From Streptomyces sp. cg36 (GTDB taxonomy: Bacteria > Actinomycetota > Actinomycetes > Streptomycetales > Streptomycetaceae): a stretch of DNA of 64,000 nucleotides. Below are positions 44,966 through 54,500 of the stretch, piece after piece (the stretch's first letter is position 1; each line of letters starts with the position of its first letter). The notes beneath the pieces are model-generated. The model saw only the letters and a program-made list of their open reading frames with translations. It ran no database searches and was not told where the DNA came from. A program made the translations under genes and the position numbers. The stretch covers positions 4,588,001-4,652,000 of the forward strand of contig NZ_CP163520.1 of the NCBI RefSeq assembly GCF_041080675.1. The letters run 5' to 3'.

Positions 44966-45449
44966 TCAGGTCCCGGCGCGTTCGAGCCTGAAGTCGGGGC
45001 AGACGTCGGGGTCGAAGTCGTCGTAGAGGTCCGTGCGGGAGCCGTCGGTGCCGATGGTGAGTCCGTCGAGGGTGTCGCCCTGGAGGAACCGGGCGGGCGC
45101 GGTGAAGTGCGGCCGCAGCAGCGCGCGGTCCCGGGAGCCGGTGGCCTGCTCGACCTCCCAGGTGCCCGAGCCGTCGAACGACTCGCCCAACTCGGCGCGG
45201 TGGTAGTCGCCGGTGGGCCACTTCTCGGCCCGCACGGCCCCGCCCTCGGGGAGGGTGAGGCGCACCCCGTCGGCCTCGTGCGCGCCCTCGTAGCGGCCGA
45301 TGAGCTCGCCGGGGCGGCGCACTTCGCGGCGACCGGAACGCAGCGCCGCACCGCGTCCGAGCCGTACGCGGTGAGCGCGCCGGCGGCGAGCACCAGGGCG
45401 GCGGCGACGCCCGGGGCGCGTGGGGGGGGCGGTGGGGTGCGGTGGTCAC
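44966..45449 (-). pseudogene. Decayed lipoprotein-like gene with two frame breaks
   Basis: Coding potential jumps through all three frames. GTG 45449, with a good AGGGAAG ribosome site, opens MTTAPHRPP and reaches a C8 run. The signal-peptide-like GVAAALVLAAGALTAYGSDA then appears in a second frame. The mature part, REVRRPGELIGRYEG to the C-terminal DDFDPDVCPDFRLERAG, reads in the third frame to 44966. The expected lipobox LTAC reads LTAY (TAC for TGC). Two frameshifts plus loss of the lipid-attachment Cys indicate a pseudogene; a sequencing error in the C8 run could explain only one break. Confidence 0.6.
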
Positions 45450-45464
45450 TTCTTCCCTGCCGTG

Positions 45465-45971
45465 TCAGGGCGTGCGCGTCGCGTCGGTGTCCGGTGTCAG
45501 GGGCTTCGCGTAGCAGCGGCTGCTCTCGTAGAAGCGGTAGTGGCCGAACTTCTCGGCGGGGGTGTAGCCGCAGGAGACGTAGAGGGCTATGGCCTCGGGC
45601 TGCTTGTCGCCGGTCTCCAGGACCATGCGGGTGCGGCCGGCGGCGCGGGCGTCCGCCTCCAGCAGGGCGAGGATCCGGCGGGCCAGGCCCAGGCCGCGGG
45701 CCTCGGGGATGACGTACATGCGCTTGAGCTCGGCGTCGCCGTCCGAGTAGTTCTCGGCGTTCTTGTCCTGGGCGCGCCAGCCGCCGGTGGCGACCGGGCG
45801 GTCGTCCTCGTCGTACGCGATCAGGTAGAGCCCGTTCGGCGGCACGAACATGGCGGGGGCGAGCGGGGTGGCGTCGCCGTCGTCCGAGTAGCGCTCGATG
45901 TATTCGAGCTGGACCTGGTCGTTGAGCTTGACGGCGTCCGGGTGGTCGTACCCCAGAGTGCGGATAATCAT
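45465..45971 (-). CDS. GNAT-family N-acetyltransferase
   Basis: A 168-residue protein. LKRMYVIPEARGLGLARRIL is the acetyl-CoA pyrophosphate-binding motif, with ALYVSCGYTPAEKFGHY as the usual strand 6-7 region. ATG 45971 is fixed by a TACGCT box 7 nt upstream (leaderless); the 251-residue longer frame runs into the divergent xthA gene. Substrate unknown. Confidence 0.87.
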   Translation of the reverse strand: MIIRTLGYDHPDAVKLNDQVQLEYIERYSDDGDATPLAPAMFVPPNGLYLIAYDEDDRPVATGGWRAQDKNAENYSDGDAELKRMYVIPEARGLGLARRILALLEADARAAGRTRMVLETGDKQPEAIALYVSCGYTPAEKFGHYRFYESSRCYAKPLTPDTDATRTP

Positions 45972-45978
45972 GCGCACT

Positions 45979-45984
45979 AGCGTA
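45979..45984 (-). promoter_or_regulatory. -10 box (TACGCT) of leaderless GNAT gene
   Basis: On the minus strand TACGCT is followed by 7 nt and the ATG at 45971. No ribosome site is present. Confidence 0.5.
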
Positions 45985-46017
45985 CTTGTATGCAGGCGAT
46001 CATCGTGGCCGGGTCGG

Positions 46018-46023
46018 TATGGT
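46018..46023 (+). promoter_or_regulatory. -10 box (TATGGT) of leaderless xthA
   Basis: TATGGT ends 6 nt before the GTG at 46030, placing the expected transcription start at the first codon. The divergent GNAT -10 box is only 33 bp away. Confidence 0.55.
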
Positions 46024-46029
46024 GCCCGG

Positions 46030-46833
46030 GTGCTCACTGTGACCTCTGTGAATGTAAACGGGCTGCGCGCCGCTGCCAAGAAGGGCTTCCTGGAGTGGCT
46101 GGCCGGGTCCGACGCCGATGTGCTCTGCCTCCAGGAGGTACGGGCCGAGCCGCAGCAGCTCACCGCCGAGGTGCGCGAGCCCGAGGGGTGGCACGTGGTG
46201 CACGCGCCCGCCGCCGCCAAGGGCCGGGCCGGGGTCTCGCTCTACACCCGCCGCGAGCCGGAGCGGGTGCGGGTCGGGTTCGGGAGCGCGGAGTTCGACG
46301 GCAGCGGCCGGTACGTGGAGGCCGACCTGCCCGGCGTCACCGTCGCCAGCCTCTATCTGCCCTCGGGCGAGGCGGGCACGGAGAAGCAGGACGAGAAGTA
46401 CCGGTTCATGGGCGAGTTCCTCCCGTATCTGAAGGAGCTCGCGGCGCGGGCGGCGGCCGACGGGCGCGAGGTCGTCGTCTGCGGCGACTGGAACATCGCC
46501 CACCGCGAGGCCGACCTCAAGAACTGGAAGGCCAACAAGAAGAACGCGGGCTTCCTGCCGGAGGAGCGCGAGTGGCTCTCGCGCGTCCTGGACTCGGGCG
46601 ACGCCGGATACGTGGACGTGGTCCGCGCGCTGCACCCCGAGGAGGAGGGCCCGTACTCGTGGTGGTCCTACCGGGGCCGGGCCTTCGACAACGACTCCGG
46701 CTGGCGCATCGACTACCAGATGGCCACCCCCGGCCTCGCGGGCCGCGCGGTGAAGGGCTTCGTGGAGCGGGCGGCCACGCACGCCGAGCGCTGGAGCGAC
46801 CACGCGCCGGTGACGGTCGTGTACGGGCTTTAG
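46030..46833 (+). CDS. xthA: Exodeoxyribonuclease III (AP endonuclease)
   Basis: A 267-residue base-excision repair nuclease of the ExoIII/APE1 fold. Catalytic motifs: SVNVNGLRAA (Asn metal site), CLQEVRAE (metal-binding Glu), SLYLPSG, VVCGDWNIAHRE (Asp/Asn), and WRIDYQMATPGL plus SDHAPV (C-terminal Asp-His pair). GTG 46030 is selected over upstream in-frame starts because of the leaderless -10 box and the motif position. Confidence 0.94.
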   Translation: MLTVTSVNVNGLRAAAKKGFLEWLAGSDADVLCLQEVRAEPQQLTAEVREPEGWHVVHAPAAAKGRAGVSLYTRREPERVRVGFGSAEFDGSGRYVEADLPGVTVASLYLPSGEAGTEKQDEKYRFMGEFLPYLKELAARAAADGREVVVCGDWNIAHREADLKNWKANKKNAGFLPEEREWLSRVLDSGDAGYVDVVRALHPEEEGPYSWWSYRGRAFDNDSGWRIDYQMATPGLAGRAVKGFVERAATHAERWSDHAPVTVVYGL

Positions 46834-46872
46834 GGTCCGCGTGGCCGGAGCGGGGCGCGAGCTCCGGCGCCC

Positions 46873-47622
46873 CTACGCCTGGCGCGCGTTCGGGGCCGGT
46901 GCTCCTGGCGCCGCGGGCCCTTCGTCGTGGGCCTGGGCCAGGTGGCGGTCCAGGGCCAGGGAGAGTTCCGCCTCGACCACGGCCCTGGCCAGCGGGCGCA
47001 GCCGGGAGACGTCCTCCCGGGGGGCGTGGGTGTGCAGCAGGTCGGTGAACAGGCGCGCCAGGGCGTCCGCGTGCGAGCGGACCTCGCGGCCCGCGGCCAG
47101 CACCGCCGCCAGCGGGACGCCCTCGCCGACCAGCGCGGCCGAGACGTCGAGCAGCCGCCGGCTGATGTGGACGATCTCCTCGCCGTCGACCGCGAGGTAG
47201 CCGAGGTCGAGCGCCGCCGCCAGGTTCTCCGGGGTCACCTGGCCCGCGAAGTGGTCGGCCAGCGCCTCCGGGGTCAGCCGGACCGGGGTCTCCTCGCTCG
47301 GCTCGACCAGCCCGAGCGCCTCGCCCGCGTCGCGGCCGGACTCGAACGCGGCGGTCAGGTCGGCGATGCCCGAGAGGGTGTGGCCGCGCTCCAGGAGGGC
47401 GGCGATGGTGCGCAGCCGCGCCAGGTGGTGGCCGTCGTACCAGGCGATGCGGCCCTCGCGGCGGGGCGGCGGGATCAATCCGCGCTCCCGGTAGAAGCGG
47501 AGGGTGCGGACGGTGATGCCGGCCGCCGCGGCCAGCTCCTCCATCCGGTACTCGCGGACCGCGCCGGGTTCGCCCCCGGCCGCGCCGTCCGTCTCCGCCC
47601 GTCCCGCTCCTCGGTCTGCCAC
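46873..47622 (-). CDS. MerR-family transcriptional regulator
   Basis: A 249-residue regulator. The N-terminal HTH YRMEELAAAAGITVRTLRFY followed by RERGLIPPPRREGRIAWYD is typical of MerR; the long C-terminal effector domain has no metal-binding Cys set, so it probably senses an organic compound. TAGGCT lies 7 nt before the GTG start (47630-47635 on the minus strand), suggesting a leaderless mRNA. It is divergent from the monooxygenase operon with palindromic sites between. Confidence 0.9.
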   Translation of the reverse strand: MADRGAGRAETDGAAGGEPGAVREYRMEELAAAAGITVRTLRFYRERGLIPPPRREGRIAWYDGHHLARLRTIAALLERGHTLSGIADLTAAFESGRDAGEALGLVEPSEETPVRLTPEALADHFAGQVTPENLAAALDLGYLAVDGEEIVHISRRLLDVSAALVGEGVPLAAVLAAGREVRSHADALARLFTDLLHTHAPREDVSRLRPLARAVVEAELSLALDRHLAQAHDEGPAAPGAPAPNARQA

Positions 47623-47644
47623 GTCCGCCAGCCTATGTTGTACC

Positions 47645-47725
47645 GCCAGTAACTTTCCCCGGCCCGACCCCTACCGCTCGGTATGCCGCTGCTCTACTCT
47701 CCCAACTGTGCCAGTGATTACTGGC
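47645..47725. promoter_or_regulatory. MerR-monooxygenase intergenic operators
   Basis: GCCAGTAA (47645-47652) recurs inverted as TTACTGGC inside the perfect palindrome GCCAGT-GATT-ACTGGC (47710-47725). Repetition of the same half-site near both divergent promoters suggests binding by the MerR protein or another regulator of the operon. Confidence 0.55.
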
Positions 47726-47779
47726 AAGGTTCGCGGCATCGAGACTCTCCGCACAGACGTCCTGCATGGAGGCGGTGGC

Positions 47780-49354
47780 ATGGTCCAGCACGAGCGCAAG
47801 CCCGAGCGCGTACGGGTGGCGGTGGTCGGATCCGGATTCGGTGGCCTCGGGGCCGCCGTCCGGCTGCGCCGGGAGGGGATCACCGACTTCGTCGTCCTGG
47901 AGCGGGCCGGTTCGGTCGGCGGCACCTGGCGCGACAACAGCTACCCGGGGTGCGCCTGCGACGTACCGTCCCACCTCTACTCCTTCTCCTTCGCGCCCAA
48001 CCCGGACTGGCCGCGCACCTTCTCCGGGCAGGAGCACATCCGGGCCTATCTGGAGCACGTGGCCGACGTCTTCCGGCTCCGGCCGCACCTGCGCCTGCGC
48101 CACGAGGTGACGGTGATGCGGTGGAACGCGGACGAACTGCACTGGGTCATCGAGTGCGGCAACGGCGCGGTGATCGTCGCCGATGTCGTAGTCTCCGCCA
48201 CCGGGCCGCTCTCCGACCCCAAGATCCCCGAGATCCCGGGCCTGGACACCTTCCCCGGCAAGGTCTTCCACTCCGCCCGCTGGGACCACGACTACGACCT
48301 GCGCGGCAAGCGCGTCGCCATGATCGGCACCGGCGCCTCGGCGATCCAGATCGTCCCGGCCATCCAGCCGAAGGTGCGCAGCCTCACCCTCTTCCAGCGC
48401 ACCCCGCCCTGGGTGATGCCGCGCGTCGACCGGGCGATCAGCGCGCCCGAGCGCTGGCTGCACCGGCAGCTGCCGTTCACCGGGGCCGCGCGCCGCGGAC
48501 TGCTGTGGGGCATCCGGGAGTTGCAGGTCAGCGCGTTCACCAAGCGGCCCAACGAGCTGGGCCTGGTGGAGTCGCTGGCCAAGCGGAACATGGCCCGCGC
48601 CATCAAGGACCCGGCGCTGCGCGCCAAGCTGACGCCGGACTACCGGATCGGCTGCAAGCGGATCCTGCTCTCCAGCGAGTACTACCCGGCGCTCGCCAAG
48701 CCCAATGTGGACCTGGTCGCCGCCGGTCTCAGCGAGGTGCGCGGCGCCACGCTGGTGGCCGCCGACGGCACCGAGACCGAGGCCGACGCGATCGTCTTCG
48801 GCACCGGCTTCCACGTCACGGACATGCCGATCGCCGAGCGCGTGGTCGGCGCGGACGGGCACACGCTCGCCGAGGCGTGGAAGGACGGCATGGCCTCGCT
48901 GCGCGGCGCCACCGCCGCCGGGTTCCCCAACTGGATGACGATCATCGGGCCCAACACCGGCCTCGGGAACTCCTCGATGATCCTGATGATCGAGTCGCAG
49001 CTCAGCTACATGGCGGACTACCTGCGCCAGTTGGACGTGCTCGGCGGGCGGGTCGCGCTCGCCGCCCGGCCGTCCGCGGTCGGCGCCTGGAACCGCCGCG
49101 TCCAGGAGCGCATGAAGCGGACCGTGTGGAACACCGGCGGCTGCACCAGCTGGTACCTGGACGCCAGTGGCCGCAACACCACCATCTGGCCGGGCACCAC
49201 CGGGGAGTTCCGCAAGGAGACCCGGGCGGTGGACCTCGGCGAGTACGAGGTGGTGCGGGCCCGGGCCGCCGAGCCCGCCCCGGCCCCGGCCAGGTCCCGC
49301 AAGTCGCGCAGGCCCGGACCCGGTTCGGCCACCCCCGAGGCGGTGGCCTCGTGA
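47780..49354 (+). CDS. Baeyer-Villiger-type flavin monooxygenase
   Basis: A 524-residue FAD/NADPH enzyme. VAVVGSGFGGLGAA is the FAD Rossmann motif, GGTWRDNSYPGCACDVPSH the active-site loop, FPGKVFHSARW the FxGxxxHxxxW Baeyer-Villiger fingerprint, and MIGTGASAIQ the NADPH Rossmann motif. It would insert oxygen into a ketone to make an ester or lactone. ATG 47780 has GGAGG 7 nt upstream. It overlaps the hydrolase start by 4 nt (GTGA). A Pro/Ala/Arg-rich tail ends the protein. Confidence 0.92.
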   Translation: MVQHERKPERVRVAVVGSGFGGLGAAVRLRREGITDFVVLERAGSVGGTWRDNSYPGCACDVPSHLYSFSFAPNPDWPRTFSGQEHIRAYLEHVADVFRLRPHLRLRHEVTVMRWNADELHWVIECGNGAVIVADVVVSATGPLSDPKIPEIPGLDTFPGKVFHSARWDHDYDLRGKRVAMIGTGASAIQIVPAIQPKVRSLTLFQRTPPWVMPRVDRAISAPERWLHRQLPFTGAARRGLLWGIRELQVSAFTKRPNELGLVESLAKRNMARAIKDPALRAKLTPDYRIGCKRILLSSEYYPALAKPNVDLVAAGLSEVRGATLVAADGTETEADAIVFGTGFHVTDMPIAERVVGADGHTLAEAWKDGMASLRGATAAGFPNWMTIIGPNTGLGNSSMILMIESQLSYMADYLRQLDVLGGRVALAARPSAVGAWNRRVQERMKRTVWNTGGCTSWYLDASGRNTTIWPGTTGEFRKETRAVDLGEYEVVRARAAEPAPAPARSRKSRRPGPGSATPEAVAS

Positions 49355-50271
49355 GCCGCCCGCCGCACGTCACCTCCGGCCGCTACGCGCCGCCCGCGCC
49401 CGCCCGCACCCTGACCGCCGTCTCCGCCGACGGCGCCCGGCTGCACGTCGAGGTGCACGGGCCCGAGGGCGCCCCGGCCGTGGTCCTGGCGCACGGCTGG
49501 ACCTGCTCGACCGCCTTCTGGGCCGCGCAGGTCCGGGCGCTGGCCGGGGAGCACCGGGTGGTCGTCTACGACCAGCGCGGCCACGGCCGTACGCCCGCCA
49601 GCGCCCTCTGCTCGGCCGACGCGCTCGCCGACGACCTGGAGGCGGTGCTGACGGCGACGCTGGCGCCGGGCGAGAAGGCGGTGCTGGCCGGGCACTCCAT
49701 GGGCGGGATGACGCTGATGGCCGCCGCCCGCCGGCCCGCCCTGCGCGCCCACGCGGCGGCGGTGCTGCTCTGCTCCACGGGCAGCTCGCGCCTGGTCGAG
49801 GAGTCGCTGGTGGTGCCGCTGCGGCCGGGCCGGCTGCGCACCCGGCTGACCGCTGCGGTCCTCGGCTCCCGGGCGCCGCTCGGGCCCGTCACCGCGGTGG
49901 GCAAGAAGGTCCTGCGGTACGCCACGATGGGCCCGGGGACCTCCCCGGACCGGATCGAGGCGTGCGCCAGGATCGTGCACGGCTGCGCCCGGGGTCCCCG
50001 GTACGCCTGGTCGCGGGTGCTGGCCGAGCTGGAGATCGACGCGCTGGTAAGGGAGTTGAGGGTGCCCACCGCCGTGGTGGCGGGCACGGCCGACCGGCTC
50101 ACCCCGCCGGTGCACGCCCGCCGGATCGCGGCGGCGCTGCCGGTCTGCCTGGGGCTGACCGAGCTGACGGGCGTGGGCCACATGACCCCGGTCGAGGCCC
50201 CCGAGGTCGTCACGGAACGCATCCGTGAACTGGTCCGTACGTACGTGGCAGTCGAGGAGGACGTGGCATGA
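49351..50271 (+). CDS. Alpha/beta-fold hydrolase
   Basis: A 306-residue esterase-like protein. LAHGWTCSTAFW is the oxyanion HG loop, GHSMGGM the nucleophile elbow, ADRLTPP carries the acid and GVGHMTPVEAP the catalytic His. Overlapping genes on both sides place it between the monooxygenase and an SDR, so hydrolysis of the Baeyer-Villiger ester is a natural guess. Confidence 0.9.
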   Translation: MSRPPHVTSGRYAPPAPARTLTAVSADGARLHVEVHGPEGAPAVVLAHGWTCSTAFWAAQVRALAGEHRVVVYDQRGHGRTPASALCSADALADDLEAVLTATLAPGEKAVLAGHSMGGMTLMAAARRPALRAHAAAVLLCSTGSSRLVEESLVVPLRPGRLRTRLTAAVLGSRAPLGPVTAVGKKVLRYATMGPGTSPDRIEACARIVHGCARGPRYAWSRVLAELEIDALVRELRVPTAVVAGTADRLTPPVHARRIAAALPVCLGLTELTGVGHMTPVEAPEVVTERIRELVRTYVAVEEDVA

Positions 50272-51155
50272 GCAGGGTGAGCCTGGAGGGTCAGGTCGCG
50301 GTCGTCACGGGCGCGGCCCGGGGCGTCGGCGAACTGCTGGCGCGCAAGCTGTCGGCGCGCGGCGCCAAGGTGGCCCTGGTCGGTCTGGAGCCCGACGAGC
50401 TGAAGCGGGTGGCCGCGCGGCTGCACACCGAGGCGGAGTCCTGGTTCGCGGACGTCACCGACCACGAGGCCATGGCGCGGGTCGCCCAGGAGGTCAAGGA
50501 GCGGTTCGGCAAGGTCGACATCGTGGTGGCCAACGCGGGCGTCGCCTCCGGCGGCCCGTTCGTGGACTCCGACCCGGACGCCTGGCGCCGGGTGATCGAG
50601 GTGAACCTGATCGGCGGCGCGGTCACCGCCCGCGCCTTCCTGCCCGTACTGATGGAGAGCCGCGGCTACTTCCTCCAGATCGCCTCGCTCGCCGCGATCA
50701 CCCCGGCGCCGATGATGACCGCGTACTGCGCGTCCAAGTCGGGCGTCGAGGCGTTCGCGCACAGCCTGCGCGCCGAGGTCGGCCACAAGGGCGTCCGGGT
50801 CGGGGTGGGGTATCTGTCCTGGACCGACACGGACATGGTGCGCGGCGCCGACCAGGACGACGTGATGCGCGAGCTGCGCCAGCGGCTGCCGTGGCCGTCC
50901 AACCGCACCTATCCGCTGGGCCCGGCCGTCGACCGGATCGTGGCGGGCGTCGAGCGCCGTTCCTCGCACGTGTACGCGCAGTGGTGGCTGCGCGGGATGC
51001 AGTCGGTGCGCGGCTATCTGCCCGCGCTGATCGGGTCCGTGGGCCAGCGGGAGATGCGGCGCTTCGAGCCGCGGCTGGGGGCGGTGGGCCGGGGTCTGGT
51101 GGGTGCGGGCGGCGCGGCCGACGAGCAGGAGCGCACGGTCCGTGACCATCCGTAA
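50268..51155 (+). CDS. Short-chain dehydrogenase/reductase
   Basis: A 295-residue SDR. The cofactor motif TGAARGVG, the NAG motif VVANAG, the catalytic Ser (IASLAA) and YCASK are in order. ATG overlaps the hydrolase stop (ATGA). It could make the ketone substrate of the monooxygenase from an alcohol, or oxidise the alcohol product after hydrolysis. The C-terminal 70 residues form an extension like those of membrane-associated SDRs. Confidence 0.92.
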   Translation: MSRVSLEGQVAVVTGAARGVGELLARKLSARGAKVALVGLEPDELKRVAARLHTEAESWFADVTDHEAMARVAQEVKERFGKVDIVVANAGVASGGPFVDSDPDAWRRVIEVNLIGGAVTARAFLPVLMESRGYFLQIASLAAITPAPMMTAYCASKSGVEAFAHSLRAEVGHKGVRVGVGYLSWTDTDMVRGADQDDVMRELRQRLPWPSNRTYPLGPAVDRIVAGVERRSSHVYAQWWLRGMQSVRGYLPALIGSVGQREMRRFEPRLGAVGRGLVGAGGAADEQERTVRDHP

Positions 51156-51266
51156 CTGATCGAAATGCACCTTGTGTCCCCTCGTGCCACGCTGGTCGAG
51201 GCCCGGCGCAGCCGCGGGACCAGCCCCGGCATCCGGCCCCCTCACACCCTCGTAGGAGTGAACTCG

Positions 51267-51452
51267 ATGGGCATCAAGGACCAGTTCAACGACAAGGCCG
51301 AAGAGCTCAAGCAGAACGCGAAGCAGGCGATGGGCGACAGGAAGGGCGAGGCGCAGGAGCGCGCACGCCAGGCCCAGGACCAGGGCCGGAGCGAGGCCCA
51401 GCGGGCGCAGCAGGAGGCCCAGGACCGGTTCGACCAGGACTACGACGCCTAG
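51267..51452 (+). CDS. CsbD-like stress protein
   Basis: A 61-residue hydrophilic protein. MGIKDQFNDKAEELKQNAKQ opens a Lys/Glu/Gln-rich helix matching the CsbD family, small proteins induced by general stress in Gram-positive bacteria. It has no Cys, Trp or hydrophobic core. ATG 51267 follows TAGGAG; the 95-residue longer frame is unsupported. A strong terminator starts 29 nt after the stop. Confidence 0.85.
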   Translation: MGIKDQFNDKAEELKQNAKQAMGDRKGEAQERARQAQDQGRSEAQRAQQEAQDRFDQDYDA

Positions 51453-51480
51453 TCGGCGTCCAGTCGTCCGCCACGCGTCG

Positions 51481-51557
51481 AAGCGGCGCACCCCGGGAGG
51501 CCCGGGGTGCGCCGCTTGGTGCGTGCCCCCGCGCCGAGCCTCGCGCGGGGGGCACGC
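51481..51557. terminator. Two adjacent terminator hairpins
   Basis: The first hairpin has a perfect 17-bp stem (51481-51497 with 51501-51517) and a 3-nt loop, terminating csbD. The second (51521-51533 with 51544-51557, one bulged G) lies just past the tricorn gene stop and can terminate it on the minus strand. Confidence 0.88.
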
Positions 51558-51560
51558 GGC

Positions 51561-54500
51561 TCAGCGCGGCGGGAGCGTGGGCCTGCGGCGGTCGGGGGTG
51601 TTGGTGTAGCCGGGCGGGGTGGCCGCGGGCGAACCCGCCAGCAGGTCGAGCGCCAGCCGGACCGCGTCGTCGAGCTGGGCGTGCCGGCCCTCGGCCCAGT
51701 CCAGCGGGGTGCGCAGGATCTCCAGGTCCGGCTCGACGCCGTGGTTCTCCACGGCCCACTCGTACGACTCGAACCAGGCCGCGTTCATCGGCACCGTGAT
51801 GACCGTGCCGTCGCCCAGGGTGTGGCGGCCGGTCATGCCGACGACTCCGCCCCAGGTGCGCTGGCCGACCACCGGGCCCAGGCGCAGCAGCCGGAAGGCC
51901 GCGGTGATCATGTCGCCGTCGGAGGAGGTCGCCTCGTCGGCGAGGGCCACGACCGGGCCCCGGGGCGCGTGGGAGGCGTAGGAGACCGGCTGGGCGTCCC
52001 GGGTCAGGTCCCAGCCGAGGATCTTGCGGGTGAGCTTCTCGATCACCAGCTCGCTGATGTGGCCGCCCGCGTTGCCGCGCACGTCGACGATCAGCGCCGG
52101 GCGGGACATCTCCAGGCGCAGATCGCGGTTGAACTGGGCCCAGCCGGAGCCGCCCATGTCCGGGATGTGGAGGTAGCCGCACTTCTCGCCGCTCAACTCC
52201 CGTACCACGGAACGGCGTTTGGCCACCCAGTCCTGGTAGCGCAGGGGGCGCTCGTCGACCAGGGGGACGACGGCGACCCGGCGCGAGCGGCCCTCGCCCT
52301 CGGCGGGCTGGAAGGTGAGTTCCACCGTGGTGCCCCCGGCGCCCGCGAGCAGCGGGTACGGCCCGGCCACCGGGTCCACCGGGCGGCCGTCGACATGGGT
52401 GAGCACCGCGCCCTCGCGGATGCCGGTGCCGGCCAGCGGGGAGCGGGCCTTGGAGTCGGAGGAGTCGCCGGGCAGGATGCGCAGGACCGTCCAGCCGCCC
52501 TCGCGGGGCACGAAGTTGGCGCCGAGCAGGCCCTGGGGGCGCTGGTAGTGGGGCGGGCCCTCGTTGCGGCGGGCGGCCGTGACGTACGCGTGCGAGGTGC
52601 CCAGCTCGCCCAGCACCTCGCGCAGCAGATCGGCGAACTCGTCGGGGGAGGCGACCCGTTCGACCAGCGGACGGTACTGGGCGAGGACCCCGTCCCAGTC
52701 GATGCCGCACATCCTCGGCTCCCAGAAGTAGGCGCGGATGATCCGGCCCGCCTCCTCGTACGCCTGGCGCCACTCGGAGGGCGGGTCCACCTCGTGCAGG
52801 ACGCGCCGCAGGTCGAGGTAGACCGTGGAGTCCCCGTCGCCGGACTCGGTGGCGGGCACCGCCCGCAGGTCGCCGTCGTCGACGACCACCAGCCGGCTGC
52901 CGTCGCCGCTGACCGCGAACCAGTCCAGGTGGTCGACGAGTTCGGCCTTGCGGGCCTTGGTGATGTCGAAGTGCTCCAGGGTGGGGCGGCCCGAGGTGTC
53001 GGCCGGGTTGGCGAAGGTCTCGCCGAGCGCGCCCGAGATCGGCCAGCGCAGCCACACCAGGCCGCCGCCGGAGACCGGGTGCAGCGCCGAGTACTTGGAC
53101 GCCGACACCGGGAACGGCGTCACCCGGCTCTCCAGCCCCTCCACCTCCACGGTGACCGTGCCGTCGGCGGAGTCGTCGAGCGGATCGAGCCCGCCCGCCG
53201 CCGGCCGCCCGTCCGGGAGCAGCGCGAACGGGGAGGGCGTCGCCGAGGAGAGCGGCACCAGGTACGGGCGGCAGCCCAGCGGGAAGGAGAGGTCGCCGGT
53301 GTGGACGTCGTAGACCGGGTCGAAGCCGCGCCAGGAGAGGAAGGCGAGATAGCGGCCGTCGCGGGTGAAGACCGGGTTCTCGTCCTCGAAGCGGCCGTTG
53401 GTGACGTCCACGACGGTCCGCGCGCCGGGCCCGGAGATCCGGGCCATCTTGATCTGGCGCAGCGAGCGGCCGATGCCGGGGTGCGACCAGGTCAGCCAGC
53501 AGCCGTCGGGGGAGAACGCCAGATCGCGGACCGGCCCGTTGATGGACCGGATCAGCTCGGTGACCTCGCCGTTGGAGTCCTCGGAGGCGTCGACGAGCAG
53601 CAGCCGCCCGTCGTGCGAGGCGATCGCCAGCCGCTCGCCGTCCGGGTCGGAGAGCAGCTCCTGGACCCGGCCGAGCCCGCCGGAGACGAGCCGTCTGGGC
53701 TCGCGGTCGCCGCTGGCCCGGGGCAGGTACGCGATCTCCACCGCGTCCTCCCCGTCCGCGTCCGTCACGTAGGCGACCTGGCCGCCGGTGCCCAGCATCT
53801 CGGGCAGCCGGACCCGGACGCCCGCGGTGTCGGTGATGGTGCGGGCCGGGCCGTCGCGGTGGGTCAGCCAGTAGAGGCTGCCGCGCACCACGACCGCGCT
53901 GGCCCGGCCGGTGGTGTCGACCGAGAGCGCGTCCACATGGCTGGCCGCGGGCACCTGGTAGGTGCGCCGGCCCGCCCGCGGCCCGCCCAGGCGCACGTCC
54001 AGGCGGCGCGGGACCGAGTCCGGGGTGAGCGCGTCCACGATCCACAGGTCGCCCGCGCACTGGTAGACCACCCGGCGTCCGTCCGAGGAGGCGTGCCGGG
54101 CGTAGAACTGGTCGTGGTCGGTGTGGCGGCGCAGGTCGGAGCCGTCGGGCAGACAGGAGTAGAGGTTGCCGACGCCCTCGTGGTCGCAGAGGAAGGCGAT
54201 CCGGCCCGCCACGAACATCACCGAGTCGAGGTGGCCGCCGATGTCCGCCAGCAGCCGCTCGCCGTGCAGCCACAGCCGTCCGGTGGCGCCGCCCCGGTAG
54301 CGCTTCCAGGCGGCGGGCTCGTGCGGCGGCGTGCCGGTGAGCAGCAGGGTGCGGCGCTCGCCGTCCAGATCGGCGACGGCGATGTCGGAGACCGGGCCCC
54401 AGGGCAGCCGGCCGCCGGGGGAGCCGTCGGTGGGGACGCTGTAGGCCCAGGAGAAGTACGAGAAGGGCTGGCCGTGCGAGGAGACGGCGAGGATCTGGTC

